A DNA stretch of 64,000 nucleotides from Chloroflexota bacterium (GTDB lineage Bacteria > Chloroflexota > Anaerolineae > UBA7937 > B3-Chlor), in the NCBI GenBank assembly GCA_030603665.1, contig JAUVXJ010000002.1, positions 186,001-250,000 on the forward strand. Reading direction: 5' to 3'. The position numbers were made by a program, and so were the translations under genes. A model generated the notes under the pieces. The model saw only the letters and a list, made by a program, of their open reading frames with translations, was not told where the DNA came from and did not search any database. Below, in pieces: positions 46,424-55,369 of this stretch. Every line of letters starts with the position of its first letter. Position 1 is the stretch's first letter.

Positions 46424-47494
46424 ATGGAAGATAGCCAGGATACACGAGACCCTCTCGAAAGGCTCGCTGAGCTCATCGAGCAAAGCAAGCGAGCCTACAT
46501 GGAGATCCAGAACGAGCTCAAGGAGGTCGAGGTTCTACTCGAACAAACCTCTGGCGAGATTGAGAAGCTCGATCAACGGACCACCCAGGCGGCCAACAAA
46601 CTTCGTCACGTCGAGACGAACCTCAACAGCTATGCGCGAGAGGACATCAAGGAAGCATACACCGCCTCGCAGGCCGCCCAGCTCCGCCTCGTGATGTTGC
46701 GATCCCAAGCAGAGCAACTCCAGGCCAGGGCAGAGAGTCTGGAGAGCCAGTCAAACCAGTTGCGAAGCTTCCTGGATGTTGCAGACGAGATCCCTGGATT
46801 GAGCTCTCCCGGAGCGGGGTTGGAATCTTCTCCTTCGGCAGCCGATAGCGTGATCATGCGCATCATCGAGGCTCAAGAAGGAGAGCGTCAGCGACTGGCC
46901 AGACAGATGCACGATGGGCCGGCTCAGTCTCTCACCAACCTCATTCTGCAGGCCGAGATCGTGGAGAAATCCTTCGACGTCGGCGCGGACCGGGCCCGCG
47001 AGGAGCTCACGAATCTGAAGAATGCCGTCAACGCCACTTTTGAGAAGACAATGGACTTCATCTTCGAGCTCAGGCCCATGATGCTGGATGACCTCGGAGC
47101 TGTGCCCACAGTACGCCGCTACATAGAGGATTTCCAGGAGAAGAGCGGTCTTGCCATTAGCTTCGATGTCATAGGTGAGGAACGCAGACTGGCGCCCTAC
47201 GTGGAGGTGACGGTCTTTCGCGTGATTCAAGAGCTGCTTCACAACGTTTGGCAGCATGCCCAAGCCAGCCACGTGCAGGTGGGCTTGAACCTTCAGGGCT
47301 CCACGGTCGAGGTCACTGTGGAGGACGACGGGAGCGGCTTCGATGTGGACGAAGTCACAGCCTCAGCGAAGGAAAGGAAGACCCTCGGTATTGTGGCCAT
47401 GCAGCAACGACTGGAAATGCTGGGTGGCACCCTTCAGTTCGACAGCAGCCTCGGACGGGGCACCAAGGTGAGCATGCACGTCCCCGCCACCTGA
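46424..47494 (+). CDS. DegS/NarX-type soluble histidine kinase
   Basis: 356 residues with no membrane helix. Residues about 10-120 are a long coiled coil, as in DegS. The HisKA_3 dimerisation domain has the phospho-histidine H163 in ERQRLARQMHDGPAQSL. The HATPase domain shows the N box (VIQELLHNVWQHAQ), VEDDGSGFDV and LGIVAMQQRLEMLGG. It is expected to phosphorylate the adjacent NarL-type regulator. The signal probably reaches it through the coiled coil from a cytoplasmic partner, since no sensor domain is visible. Confidence 0.92.
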   Translation: MEDSQDTRDPLERLAELIEQSKRAYMEIQNELKEVEVLLEQTSGEIEKLDQRTTQAANKLRHVETNLNSYAREDIKEAYTASQAAQLRLVMLRSQAEQLQARAESLESQSNQLRSFLDVADEIPGLSSPGAGLESSPSAADSVIMRIIEAQEGERQRLARQMHDGPAQSLTNLILQAEIVEKSFDVGADRAREELTNLKNAVNATFEKTMDFIFELRPMMLDDLGAVPTVRRYIEDFQEKSGLAISFDVIGEERRLAPYVEVTVFRVIQELLHNVWQHAQASHVQVGLNLQGSTVEVTVEDDGSGFDVDEVTASAKERKTLGIVAMQQRLEMLGGTLQFDSSLGRGTKVSMHVPAT

Positions 47495-47542
47495 GCCTTG
47501 TGTGCACTTTGTCCACCATTGTGAAATACGCACAATTACGCA

Positions 47543-47587
47543 TAGTACCAAAAGGCTATTGCCCTTGCGTTGCCAGCCCTGTATAAT
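47543..47587 (+). promoter_or_regulatory. Pilin promoter with TRGTACYA box (P1)
   Basis: Box TAGTACCA at 47543-47550; -35 TTGCCC at 47559-47564 inside GGCTATTGCC; 17-base spacer; perfect -10 TATAAT at 47582-47587. The box start lies 16 bases before the -35, exactly as at P2 (47974) and P3 (55587). Confidence 0.78.
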
Positions 47588-47651
47588 GGTAGTCAAAGAT
47601 GGGTCCTTCGTAGACCATATGTGAGAATCAATGGAAAGGAGGTGAAGTGAA

Positions 47652-47810
47652 GTGTTGTATTTGCCGCAAGAGGAAGGGCAAGGAATGGTCGAGTATGCGT
47701 TGATATTAGTCTTGGTGGCCATCGTAGTCATCGCCATCCTGCTACTCCTGGGCCCGCAGATCGGCAACATCTTCAGCCGCATCACCAGCGGACTCCAGGC
47801 CGCAGGCTAA
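47652..47810 (+). CDS. Flp-type (type IVb) pilin
   Basis: 52-residue major pilin candidate for the Tad pilus. From GTG 47652 the protein reads VLYLPQEEG, then QGMVEYALIL and a single hydrophobic helix (VLVAIVVIAILLLLGPQIG), ending GLQAAG. Cleavage after EEG would put glutamate at +5, the hallmark of Flp pilins processed by a TadV/CpaA peptidase. The ribosome site AAAGGAGGTGA (47635-47645) is near-perfect, fitting a highly made protein. It has its own promoter and a strong hairpin after it. Upstream neighbour is the two-component system; downstream are TadE-like proteins. Confidence 0.92.
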   Translation: MLYLPQEEGQGMVEYALILVLVAIVVIAILLLLGPQIGNIFSRITSGLQAAG

Positions 47811-47837
47811 TACTCAAACGATACCAGACTTGCCAAT

Positions 47838-47867
47838 GATAGAGCCCTACTTCTGTAGGGCTCTATC
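47838..47867 (+). terminator. Strong hairpin after the pilin gene
   Basis: A perfect 13-base stem (GATAGAGCCCTAC and its complement) with a TTCT loop starts 28 bases after the pilin stop. The T tract after it is poor (CATTTACC). It probably limits read-through from the pilin or protects the pilin mRNA 3' end. The next 106 bases up to P2 show nothing else. Confidence 0.7.
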
Positions 47868-47973
47868 CATTTACCAGATCTCCGCATCAGATGTGATACG
47901 CACGCAAGCCGTCTGCTCTCCCTGATATGCAGAACATGCTGCGGGCGCCAAACCCTTATGCGGCCATTTGTTG

Positions 47974-48018
47974 TGGTACTAAGTTCCTATTGCCTTTTGG
48001 CTGACGATGCTGTATCAT
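47974..48018 (+). promoter_or_regulatory. Promoter with TRGTACYA box for the TadE-adhesin operon (P2)
   Basis: Box TGGTACTA at 47974-47981, -35 TTGCCT at 47990-47995 within CCTATTGCC, 17-base spacer, -10 TATCAT at 48013-48018. Same geometry as P1 and P3. It leaves a leader of about 345 bases before ATG 48370, in which I recognise no known riboswitch and no convincing gene. Confidence 0.75.
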
Positions 48019-48369
48019 TGGCTCAGGCGTGGTACGCGTCACGGACCGTCGTTTGGGCGTACACAAGAGACACTTCTCTGAGAGCGTGCACAGCGACTCG
48101 CTTTGTGCATGCTAACGGAACGCAGCGAGCGCAGGGAACCGGATCGCACTTGTCGCGGACAACAGTATTCGCGCCGCTCTCGTGACAGGCGAGACCGGAT
48201 GATTCCTCGGGCATCGAGCCCGCCTCGTGGCGCCGCGGAGTCTCTGGATGACCGAGGGCAATCGTCCGTCTTGGCAGCGGAGGTTACGCCCACACCTACG
48301 AAGGCTGCAATTGCTGGATATGCGACGCGGAAGGACACCCCGGCGGCTGAACACGCGGAAGGAAGGCCC

Positions 48370-50544
48370 ATGTTGAGGAAATGGTCAAGAGGCCAGGCCT
48401 TGACAGAGTTCGCCATTATCCTGCCGGTAGTCCTGGTCACCATGTTCCTGGTCATCGAGACGGGCAGGATCTTTCAGGCGTACGCCACCGTCCAGAACGC
48501 CGCCAGGGACGCGGCCCGGTACGCTGTAACCGGACGAGGTGGTTCTCTGCGCGCCGACAGCATCAAGGCAGCAGCCAAGGACCTCCTGGCTGCGGGTCTG
48601 CCGCTCATGAACGAGCCGGGATGCAGCGACTACTGCTGTGACACCGACTACCAGCCAGAGTACTACTGTATCCTGGTATGGTCGAGAGGAGGCTACGACG
48701 CTGCGGGCCTGCCCGGGGAGCGGGTGCAGGTGCAGGTGACCTACAACGTCAGGGTGATCAGCCCCATTCTGTCACTCGTCGCCCCCTACGTCCGTGTGAC
48801 CGGCCGGGTGGAGATGATCAACGAACCCTTTGGGCCCACGGGGCTCACTCACAGCGGCGCCGTACCACCTACGCTGGGGATCCCCCCCACCTTCACACCC
48901 ACCCACACCGCAACCCCGACGCCATCTCCCATCAACGTCACCATCAGTGAACCACTGCGCCCTGGAGACCCCGTGGTGACGGGTCGTGCGGACCCGGATT
49001 ACGACGTGCACATCGACATCTGGGACTGGACAACTCGGCAACTCATCGGCACGGGAGTAGTGCAAGCCGATGGGACATTTCGTGTCAACGTGTCGCCGGC
49101 TCTGGTGGCGAACCACACTATCCGCGCCATTAGCGACTACAGCTACGCCGATGCCGTGGTGGGTGCAGCGACCCCCACGCACACCCACACAGCCACAGCT
49201 ACCAGTACCGCCACCGATACACCCACCTTCACAGCAACGGCCACAGGCACCGCCACCCCCACTCCCACGGAAACGCCCACGCCCTACGATCTCAAGGTCA
49301 CCTGCGGCGATGATCTGGACTACACAGACACCGAGGGCGCCACGTGGTACGCGGATCATCCGTACTCTGCGGGCGGCTGGGGGTACACTGGCTTGGTTAC
49401 GCAGGTGCCAAGGGACCGCGGCGATTGCAGCACTGTGGCAGGCACCAGCGAACAAGACCTGTACAACTCGTATACCCACGGCGAGTTCATGAGCTACCTG
49501 TTCGATGACGTGACCGATGGCGACTACCAAGTGACGCTGCTCTTCGTGGAGCCCACCGCCGATTGGGAGGGCGACCGCGTGTTCGACGTGGCCATCGAAG
49601 GGAACCTGGTGCTGGACAGTTTGGATCTCTACGCTGAGGCAGGCCAGTGCAACGCCTATGTCCGATCATTCGCCGTCACTGTGAGCGATGGGCGGCTGGA
49701 GATCGACCTCGCGCCAACAGTGGGAGAAGCTATCATCAGCGGCATCAATGTGTCTTTCACCGCCTATCTTCCCGGCCCCACACCAACCACAGGGCCCACC
49801 GATACGCCCACCACCACACCGACGCCCACCAAGACGCCCGTCGTGCCGCCGGACCTGAGGATTACCGACCTGTCGGTGCCAAGCGGTCAGCCGATCACCG
49901 TTTGCTGGACGCCCCTGGACATCACCAGCGACGTGACCAACGCCTCCACTGGTCCCTGCAACGAGTTCTTCTGGACCGACCTGTACGTCTACACGGACAC
50001 CGTTGGCCCTCCACTGCCCAACGAAGCAGGCGTGGACTGGCAGGGTCTCGGTAGCCTGGGTCCCGACACGAGCACCACCATCACCTTCACTCACAGCTTT
50101 GCCATCAGCGGCACCCATTACCTCTATGCCCAGGCCGACAGTTTTCAGTTCGTGAGCGAATCGGACGAGAGCAACAACGTGGGTGGACCGCTGACGGTGA
50201 CCGTGGCCTGCGAAGGGACTCCGCCGACTCCCACGCCCACGCCTACTCCCGACCCTGAGTGTGGAGGTATCAGCGGCACAGTGTGGGCCTTCATCGGTGG
50301 CCAGTTAGTCGTACCCACCGATAGAGTGTACATGGCCCTTACAGAGGGCGGACAGCTCATCGACACGACGCTGACGGACCTCGAGGGACGATACCTGTTT
50401 GAATGTGTTCCTGTCGGCAGTAACTACACTGTGCGAGGTACACTGGAGATAGACGGAACTCTTTACCTGGGGACGGAGACCGGGATACCGGTCTCTCCGA
50501 GCCAGGTGACAGGCAATGTTGACATCATACTGTATCCGCTGTAA
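48370..50544 (+). CDS. TadE-type pseudopilin fused to Ig-like, malectin, CARDB and CnaB-like domains
   Basis: 724 residues. The N-terminus RGQALTEFAIILPVVLV is a TadE prepilin signal: cleavage after G8 puts E13 at +5, followed by a hydrophobic helix (about 14-32). A pilin-like region with paired cysteines runs to about 155. Then, separated by Pro/Thr-rich linkers (about 165-187, 266-305, 468-493, 615-630), come an Ig-like domain (188-262), a malectin-like carbohydrate-binding domain (about 307-465; GATWYADHPYSAGGWGY, YQVTLLFVEP), a CARDB-like domain (about 494-612; SESDESNNVGG) and a CnaB/carboxypeptidase-regulatory-like domain (about 631-715; SGTVWAF, DLEGRYLFECVPVGSNY). Ordinary TadE proteins are about 150-200 residues. 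This reads as a minor pilin or tip adhesin. ATG 48370 has GGAAGG upstream; the open frame to 48103 is basic and not family-like. Domain names are by pattern. Confidence 0.85.
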   Translation: MLRKWSRGQALTEFAIILPVVLVTMFLVIETGRIFQAYATVQNAARDAARYAVTGRGGSLRADSIKAAAKDLLAAGLPLMNEPGCSDYCCDTDYQPEYYCILVWSRGGYDAAGLPGERVQVQVTYNVRVISPILSLVAPYVRVTGRVEMINEPFGPTGLTHSGAVPPTLGIPPTFTPTHTATPTPSPINVTISEPLRPGDPVVTGRADPDYDVHIDIWDWTTRQLIGTGVVQADGTFRVNVSPALVANHTIRAISDYSYADAVVGAATPTHTHTATATSTATDTPTFTATATGTATPTPTETPTPYDLKVTCGDDLDYTDTEGATWYADHPYSAGGWGYTGLVTQVPRDRGDCSTVAGTSEQDLYNSYTHGEFMSYLFDDVTDGDYQVTLLFVEPTADWEGDRVFDVAIEGNLVLDSLDLYAEAGQCNAYVRSFAVTVSDGRLEIDLAPTVGEAIISGINVSFTAYLPGPTPTTGPTDTPTTTPTPTKTPVVPPDLRITDLSVPSGQPITVCWTPLDITSDVTNASTGPCNEFFWTDLYVYTDTVGPPLPNEAGVDWQGLGSLGPDTSTTITFTHSFAISGTHYLYAQADSFQFVSESDESNNVGGPLTVTVACEGTPPTPTPTPTPDPECGGISGTVWAFIGGQLVVPTDRVYMALTEGGQLIDTTLTDLEGRYLFECVPVGSNYTVRGTLEIDGTLYLGTETGIPVSPSQVTGNVDIILYPL

Positions 50545-50566
50545 TCGCAGCCGCTAGGGAGGGGTA

Positions 50567-51838
50567 TTGCGAAGGATTCTCTGCGTGAGTCTGGCCATGG
50601 CCGCGAGCTGCACCTTGCTGCTGGTGGCCGCTGCCTTGGCGAAGACCGCCGGCACACGTGAACATCTGGGCTGGATGCTCCCCAGGGAGGTGTCTCAGAG
50701 CGACCAAGCTTCCTCCCAAGGGCCTCAGCTGGCCATCGAGGAGAACGGTGACCTTCATCTCATGTGGACGGATAGCACAACCGGACAACTTGACCCCTAC
50801 TATGTCCAGTCAACTGATCGGGGGAACAACTGGTCGGCTGGCGCTCGTTTCGCCACCGATCCGCAGTCCTATCAAGCCTGGATCGCTCTCGGCACCGGAG
50901 ATGTCCTGCACACCTGCTGGTGGGAGCGGAAAGACCTGCCGACAAAGCAGTATCTGCACTACGCCGAGAGGGCCGCTGGCAGCTGGGGCATCGAGGAAAC
51001 GGTGGTCGTTACGGACAGCGAGATCCAGGAACCTTCCGTCGTTGAGGTCGCCGGCTACGTCAATGTCGTCTGGTCCAACAAGCTGGCGCTGCATTTCGAT
51101 CTCTTCTACAGTCGGAAAGCCACGAACACCTTATCCTGGACGGATCCAGTTTTCGTCACGGACACCGAATTCAGCTCTCTGCATGCAAGGATGACTGCGG
51201 ACGGGGACGGCAACCTGCACGTGGTCTGGCAGGAGAACATATCGCCGACCAACGAGATCATGTACATCTCAGGCACCGTGGGAGCCGGCCAGACAACCTG
51301 GTCCGATTCCATCACCATCACAGAGAAAGTAGCTAACGGTGCCACCAGTCCCCACATCGGGGTGGACCAGAACGGTGTGGCGCACGTCGTCTTCGCCGTG
51401 GACGTTGCAGGGCAGATCGACACTCAGGACGTCTACCATGCGTCGTTTCCCATCAGCAACACGGGCGATATCTCACCCACGCTCGTTGGAGAAAGCAGGG
51501 TGGTTGTCTCACAGCAGTTGCCCACCTACGCGAGTCCCGTCATCGCGTGCGATGGACCAGACGACGTACACCTGGTCTGGAACGGTATGAGAGGCGTTGA
51601 CATCTGGGACCGCATCTACTACGCGGTATCTCACGACGGAGGAGCGACCTGGTCGCAGCCCTTTGCCGTCTCCGCGGACGACGCCTGGCCAGATGGATTT
51701 CCGACTCTGGGCACCGACGGCACATTGTGTCACGTGGCCTGGCAGCAGAAAGAACTGGGCAATGACAACGATATCTACTACGCCCACAGTCTTCCCTTCG
51801 TACAGCATTTGGGGCTTGGACTCAAGGATTACCAGTGA
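50567..51838 (+). CDS. Secreted sialidase/BNR-like beta-propeller protein
   Basis: 423 residues from TTG 50567, with GGGAGGGG just upstream. The N-terminus is a signal peptide (RRILCVSLAMAASCTLLLVAAALA, ending at an AKT-type site). The mature part repeats a four-strand blade pattern: LAIEENGDLHLMWTDS, MTADGDGNLHVVWQEN, GVDQNGVAHVVFAVD and CDGPDDVHLVWNG. Asp-box-like turns are STDRGNNWS and SHDGGATWS. Catalytic residues of sialidases are not evident, so a binding or scaffold role is as likely as hydrolysis. It sits 22 bases after the TadE-adhesin, within the pilus operon. Confidence 0.75.
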   Translation: MRRILCVSLAMAASCTLLLVAAALAKTAGTREHLGWMLPREVSQSDQASSQGPQLAIEENGDLHLMWTDSTTGQLDPYYVQSTDRGNNWSAGARFATDPQSYQAWIALGTGDVLHTCWWERKDLPTKQYLHYAERAAGSWGIEETVVVTDSEIQEPSVVEVAGYVNVVWSNKLALHFDLFYSRKATNTLSWTDPVFVTDTEFSSLHARMTADGDGNLHVVWQENISPTNEIMYISGTVGAGQTTWSDSITITEKVANGATSPHIGVDQNGVAHVVFAVDVAGQIDTQDVYHASFPISNTGDISPTLVGESRVVVSQQLPTYASPVIACDGPDDVHLVWNGMRGVDIWDRIYYAVSHDGGATWSQPFAVSADDAWPDGFPTLGTDGTLCHVAWQQKELGNDNDIYYAHSLPFVQHLGLGLKDYQ

Positions 51839-52446
51839 AGATGAGTAAGTTCAAGTTGCTGGCTATTGGCCTGGGCGTGCTGGTGGCGCTTACCTACGGG
51901 GTCCTGGCCATCCTGCTGGTGAGCGTATCCGGCGACAGGGCCGCCGACAAGCCTGGCTTCACAGCCAAGGAAGCGTTTACCAGCGCCGAGAAGGCGGCGA
52001 GGTCCTGGCAGGCGGACGCGCAGCTTGTGAGCGCCAACGCGAGCTGGCGAGGCCTGCCGGCCGACGAACTGGTGGAAGAGCAGGTCACCTGGTCATTCAC
52101 GTTCTTCTCTCCGCAGACGCGGAGTGTCAGTATAATCTCGGTGACTGCCCAAGGCGCCAGCCCGGCGGAGACTCTCGACGCCAGCCCAGCCACCAAGGTC
52201 GCGGACTTTGCCACGTGGGAGGTGGACAGTCATCAGGTGCTGACGGCGTTTCTGGATCACGGCGGTCGCGGTTTCCTCGACGAGAACCCCGATGCCACCG
52301 TGAGTCTTCGTCTTGGGCCGTCCGAAGAGGGTGAGTCCCTGGTATGGCTGGCCTTCGGCATCTCCAGCTCGAATAGGAGTACGGTCACCGTTCAGGTGGA
52401 CCCTCTCAGCGGTGAGGTGAGGAGTTCCGGGTCCTCCACAAGTTAG
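51835..52446 (+). CDS. Membrane-anchored protein of unknown function in the pilus operon
   Basis: 203 residues. One N-terminal helix (LLAIGLGVLVALTYGVLAILLVS, about residues 8-30) and an extracytoplasmic domain of about 170 residues. FTAKEAFTSAEKAARSWQADAQLV and the closing VTVQVDPLSGEVRSSG look distantly like PepSY domains, which is only suggestive. GTG 51835 overlaps the previous stop and has AAGGA six bases upstream; ATG 51841 is the alternative. Possibly an assembly or stability factor for the neighbouring pilins. Confidence 0.6.
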   Translation: MKMSKFKLLAIGLGVLVALTYGVLAILLVSVSGDRAADKPGFTAKEAFTSAEKAARSWQADAQLVSANASWRGLPADELVEEQVTWSFTFFSPQTRSVSIISVTAQGASPAETLDASPATKVADFATWEVDSHQVLTAFLDHGGRGFLDENPDATVSLRLGPSEEGESLVWLAFGISSSNRSTVTVQVDPLSGEVRSSGSSTS

Positions 52447-52493
52447 TCGCAAGATCCAGCCATCATGTGGGCGATGGAAAGGGGGATTGAAAG

Positions 52494-53558
52494 ATGAGAC
52501 AGCGGATGCTTGGAGATCGTGAGGACGGGCAGAGCGTTGTGGAAGTGGCGTTCATGCTCCCGGTGCTGATGCTCCTGGTGATCGGAATCGTCGAGCTGGG
52601 GTACGCCCTCAGTATCTACAACCAGACCATCAACGCGGCGCGGGAGGGCGCTAGGTTCGGCTCGATGGGTGGCTCTGACACGGGCGTGTCCACCATTGTC
52701 CAAGGAGCTACCTCCTATCTTGTCAACTACGACGATACAAATTCGGATCTCTACGTTGTCCGGGCCGAACTGACCGGCACGGCGCCCGGCTGCTCCGTGA
52801 TCACCGACACGTTCAGCTGCAATCAAGTGTTGGGAGTGTTGGACCCCCCGGAAGAAGAAAACGATCTGGACACCCAGTGTGTTTCCGCGGACGAGTTGGT
52901 GACCAGGCTGGATCCCCAGGGCATCTCCAACTGCGATCTGGACGTAATCGCGGTGGATCTACACTACCGCTCTCCATCACTTCTGGGACTTCCCCTGGTC
53001 AAACAACTGAGCGAGGGAGTGCCCATGCGGAGCTTCACGGTCATGCGCCTGGAGACGCCGCGTCCCCTGGCCTCAGTATGCAATGTGTACCCCATCGCCA
53101 TCCACCAGTCAGTACTGGCGGGCAAGAAAGGGAAGGTCATAAAGGACATCCTCAACGGCACCGGCGAAGGTAACTACGGGTGGCTTCGCTGGCCACTGGA
53201 TCCGAGTGGGGGAAGCGCCACGGCTCTGGCGGACGCCCTCTCCCGGCCCACCAGCGATGAGTTCGAGAATCCCGACGACCCAGATGACACACACCTCAGC
53301 GTCGGCGACTGGATCTCCGCCAACACTGGGATCAGCAATGACATCAAGGTTCGGGATGCCCTGGACCGGCTGGTATCCAAAGGGTGGTTCCGCGTCGTCG
53401 TCTTTGACCAGCATTCCTACGACAACGGCGGCGCCAACGGCATGTATCATGCAATCAACTTTGCCATAGTGGAACTCATAGAATACAAGCTGCCCGGCGG
53501 AGCGAACAGGATTAGCGTCCGCTTTGTCGACTACGACTCGACGGGGTGCATAGATTGA
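52494..53558 (+). CDS. tadE: TadE-type pseudopilin with large C-terminal domain
   Basis: 354 residues. The prepilin signal is REDGQSVVEVAFMLPVLML: cleavage after G gives glutamate at +5, then a hydrophobic helix and NQTINAAREGARFGSMGG, typical of TadE. After about residue 190 is an additional domain of about 160 residues (WLRWPLDPSGGSATALADAL, DDTHLSVGDWISANTGI, VVVFDQHSYDNGGANGMYHA) that I do not assign to a family. AAAGGGGG lies nine bases before ATG 52494. It overlaps the open frame of the following TadG-like gene. Confidence 0.85.
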   Translation: MRQRMLGDREDGQSVVEVAFMLPVLMLLVIGIVELGYALSIYNQTINAAREGARFGSMGGSDTGVSTIVQGATSYLVNYDDTNSDLYVVRAELTGTAPGCSVITDTFSCNQVLGVLDPPEEENDLDTQCVSADELVTRLDPQGISNCDLDVIAVDLHYRSPSLLGLPLVKQLSEGVPMRSFTVMRLETPRPLASVCNVYPIAIHQSVLAGKKGKVIKDILNGTGEGNYGWLRWPLDPSGGSATALADALSRPTSDEFENPDDPDDTHLSVGDWISANTGISNDIKVRDALDRLVSKGWFRVVVFDQHSYDNGGANGMYHAINFAIVELIEYKLPGGANRISVRFVDYDSTGCID

Positions 53559-53626
53559 CCGTGCGCCACCAACGGACCCGCAGAGCGTTGCTTCGGCAGC
53601 ACGGGGGGCGGGCGCCGGGGGAAGAG

Positions 53627-55369
53627 ATGAGCAGAGTGTCCGATAAGTGCAGAGACTATGCTGTTCTTCAGGATGAACGAGGACAGGCCATCGTGGTTAT
53701 CGCCTTTGCTCTCGTCGCCCTCGTCCTCTTCGCGGGGCTGGCGCTCGATGCGGCCACCATCTACGCAGGCCAGAGCAGACTCAAGCGTGCTGTGGATGCG
53801 GCCGCTCTCGCCGGCGTGGTCGAGTTGCCCAGTGAAGCTGCGGCGGCGGCGCGAACCCGACAGTTCATGCTCGGGAATGGCTTCGATACCGCCAACCCGG
53901 AGTCCATCCCGCTCTTCGAGACCGCTCGCGTGCCCAGTACCGAATACATGCAGTGGGCAGTCACCGTCACCCATCGCGTGCCTCTTCTGTTCCTGCCCAT
54001 GATCAACTTCAGCCACGCCGATGTAACCGAGGTCGCAGTGGCCGAATACCGCTCCATGGTGGATGTATATACCTCTCAGACCGGTGGCCGGGGCATTGTG
54101 GGGCGCACCAATCTATCCAACTGGGGCAGATGGGCCAACCCCCGCTGGGGGGACGCCTACACGCCCCAGTGCTGGACCTGCAACAGCGGCTGCGACGCCT
54201 TCGGAGCCGGCAAGAACTTCTGTCCCGCGCCCAGCGGCCCGAACCCTGACCACTCCGAGATTTATAACGAGTTCGCACAGGGGTACCCCTTCCGCATCTA
54301 CATACCGCCTGCCTACGCCTACGACGAAGTCCAAATCGAGATTCTGGACCCCGATGGCCACAATGCGCCGGTCAACAGTGATGTCACAATCACGTACATT
54401 GACGGTTCTACAGATGTCGTACTGCTTGGTGATGTGGACTGCCATCCATACGCCGGAACCGCGAACGACAACGATCGGCGAGACGCCTGCCTCCTGGAAA
54501 CCGGGGATGACCCGAACCTTCACTGGTTCCTGCGCATGGACGAGAACCGCTCCTTCTCTCACCTCAACAACGGCCGGCCTTCCAGCTACACTCCAGAGTA
54601 CAACACAGAGACGGAGTACCGCCTGTTCTATCACAAACAACTCGCTGACCAGTCAGTGCTCAAAGAGACCATCGGCAGCACTCTCGTGGGTGGGGCCAAC
54701 GACTCCACCACGGACATGTCCTGGGTTGTGGCCTGGACGGTGGACATCGACTGCGATGATGGTTCCTGCGACATTCAACATATCACGCCCAACGAGGATG
54801 GGTCCCTGAGCCTGTACCTGGAAGTCGATGGGGTGAGTGGCTACAGCCAGAACGGCTTCGACATCTGGGCTGGCCCGCCACCTACCACCTACACCGTCCC
54901 AGCCGACGTCAATGATCGCAATATCTTCCTGTTCCAGAACCCCTGGGCCCACGATTCGGGTGGAGTGGTGACCTTCGCCTCCGGTTACTTCCCCCTGACA
55001 ACCAATGTCACGGGTCCTATGACCGTCACCTTTGCCTATGTGCCGCCGGAGGCCATAGGACTTGGCGTCAATCTCTACCATTTTGACAATGACGCCGCAG
55101 CGCTCGGGGAACCCATAGACTATTATCTCGAAGGGGTCGAGGACTGGCACTACCAGGGTACCCTCTCCCTGAACGGAACCTGGAGTACAACCGAGAACTA
55201 CGTATACCAGCCACCGGGAAGTCGCGACTATGACAACGCCCCTGTGCCCGACGAGTTCTACGGAGGGTACCTGAGCGCCCAGTACAGCGCCCGTTTCCTG
55301 GACACGTCCAGTTGGCGCCTGGAGTATGAGGGCATCGTAGGCGACGTGTTCGTACGCCTGATTCAGTAG
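53627..55369 (+). CDS. tadG: TadG-like pilus-associated protein
   Basis: 580 residues from ATG 53627 (GGGGGAAGAG upstream); GTG 53546, overlapping the tadE stop, is the alternative. The N-terminal DERGQAIVVIAFALVALVLF and the following LDAATIYAGQSRLKRAVDAAALAG form the TadE/TadG helix and the helix-rich region typical of TadG. E at +5 is absent, as is usual for TadG. The large remainder is extracytoplasmic, rich in aromatic and acidic residues, with CWTCNSGCDAFGAGKNFC as a cysteine cluster; no von Willebrand MIDAS motif is evident. Expected to act in pilus attachment or tip assembly. Confidence 0.82.
   Translation: MSRVSDKCRDYAVLQDERGQAIVVIAFALVALVLFAGLALDAATIYAGQSRLKRAVDAAALAGVVELPSEAAAAARTRQFMLGNGFDTANPESIPLFETARVPSTEYMQWAVTVTHRVPLLFLPMINFSHADVTEVAVAEYRSMVDVYTSQTGGRGIVGRTNLSNWGRWANPRWGDAYTPQCWTCNSGCDAFGAGKNFCPAPSGPNPDHSEIYNEFAQGYPFRIYIPPAYAYDEVQIEILDPDGHNAPVNSDVTITYIDGSTDVVLLGDVDCHPYAGTANDNDRRDACLLETGDDPNLHWFLRMDENRSFSHLNNGRPSSYTPEYNTETEYRLFYHKQLADQSVLKETIGSTLVGGANDSTTDMSWVVAWTVDIDCDDGSCDIQHITPNEDGSLSLYLEVDGVSGYSQNGFDIWAGPPPTTYTVPADVNDRNIFLFQNPWAHDSGGVVTFASGYFPLTTNVTGPMTVTFAYVPPEAIGLGVNLYHFDNDAAALGEPIDYYLEGVEDWHYQGTLSLNGTWSTTENYVYQPPGSRDYDNAPVPDEFYGGYLSAQYSARFLDTSSWRLEYEGIVGDVFVRLIQ

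Noticed and set aside
48103..48369. N-terminal extension of the TadE-adhesin
   Set aside because: Residues are basic and polar and would bury the prepilin signal about 90 residues from the start, unlike TadE proteins.
49150..49290. Repetitive CA/CC-rich stretch considered as a CRISPR or tandem repeat
   Set aside because: It is the Thr/Pro-rich linker of the adhesin; no regular repeat-spacer structure.
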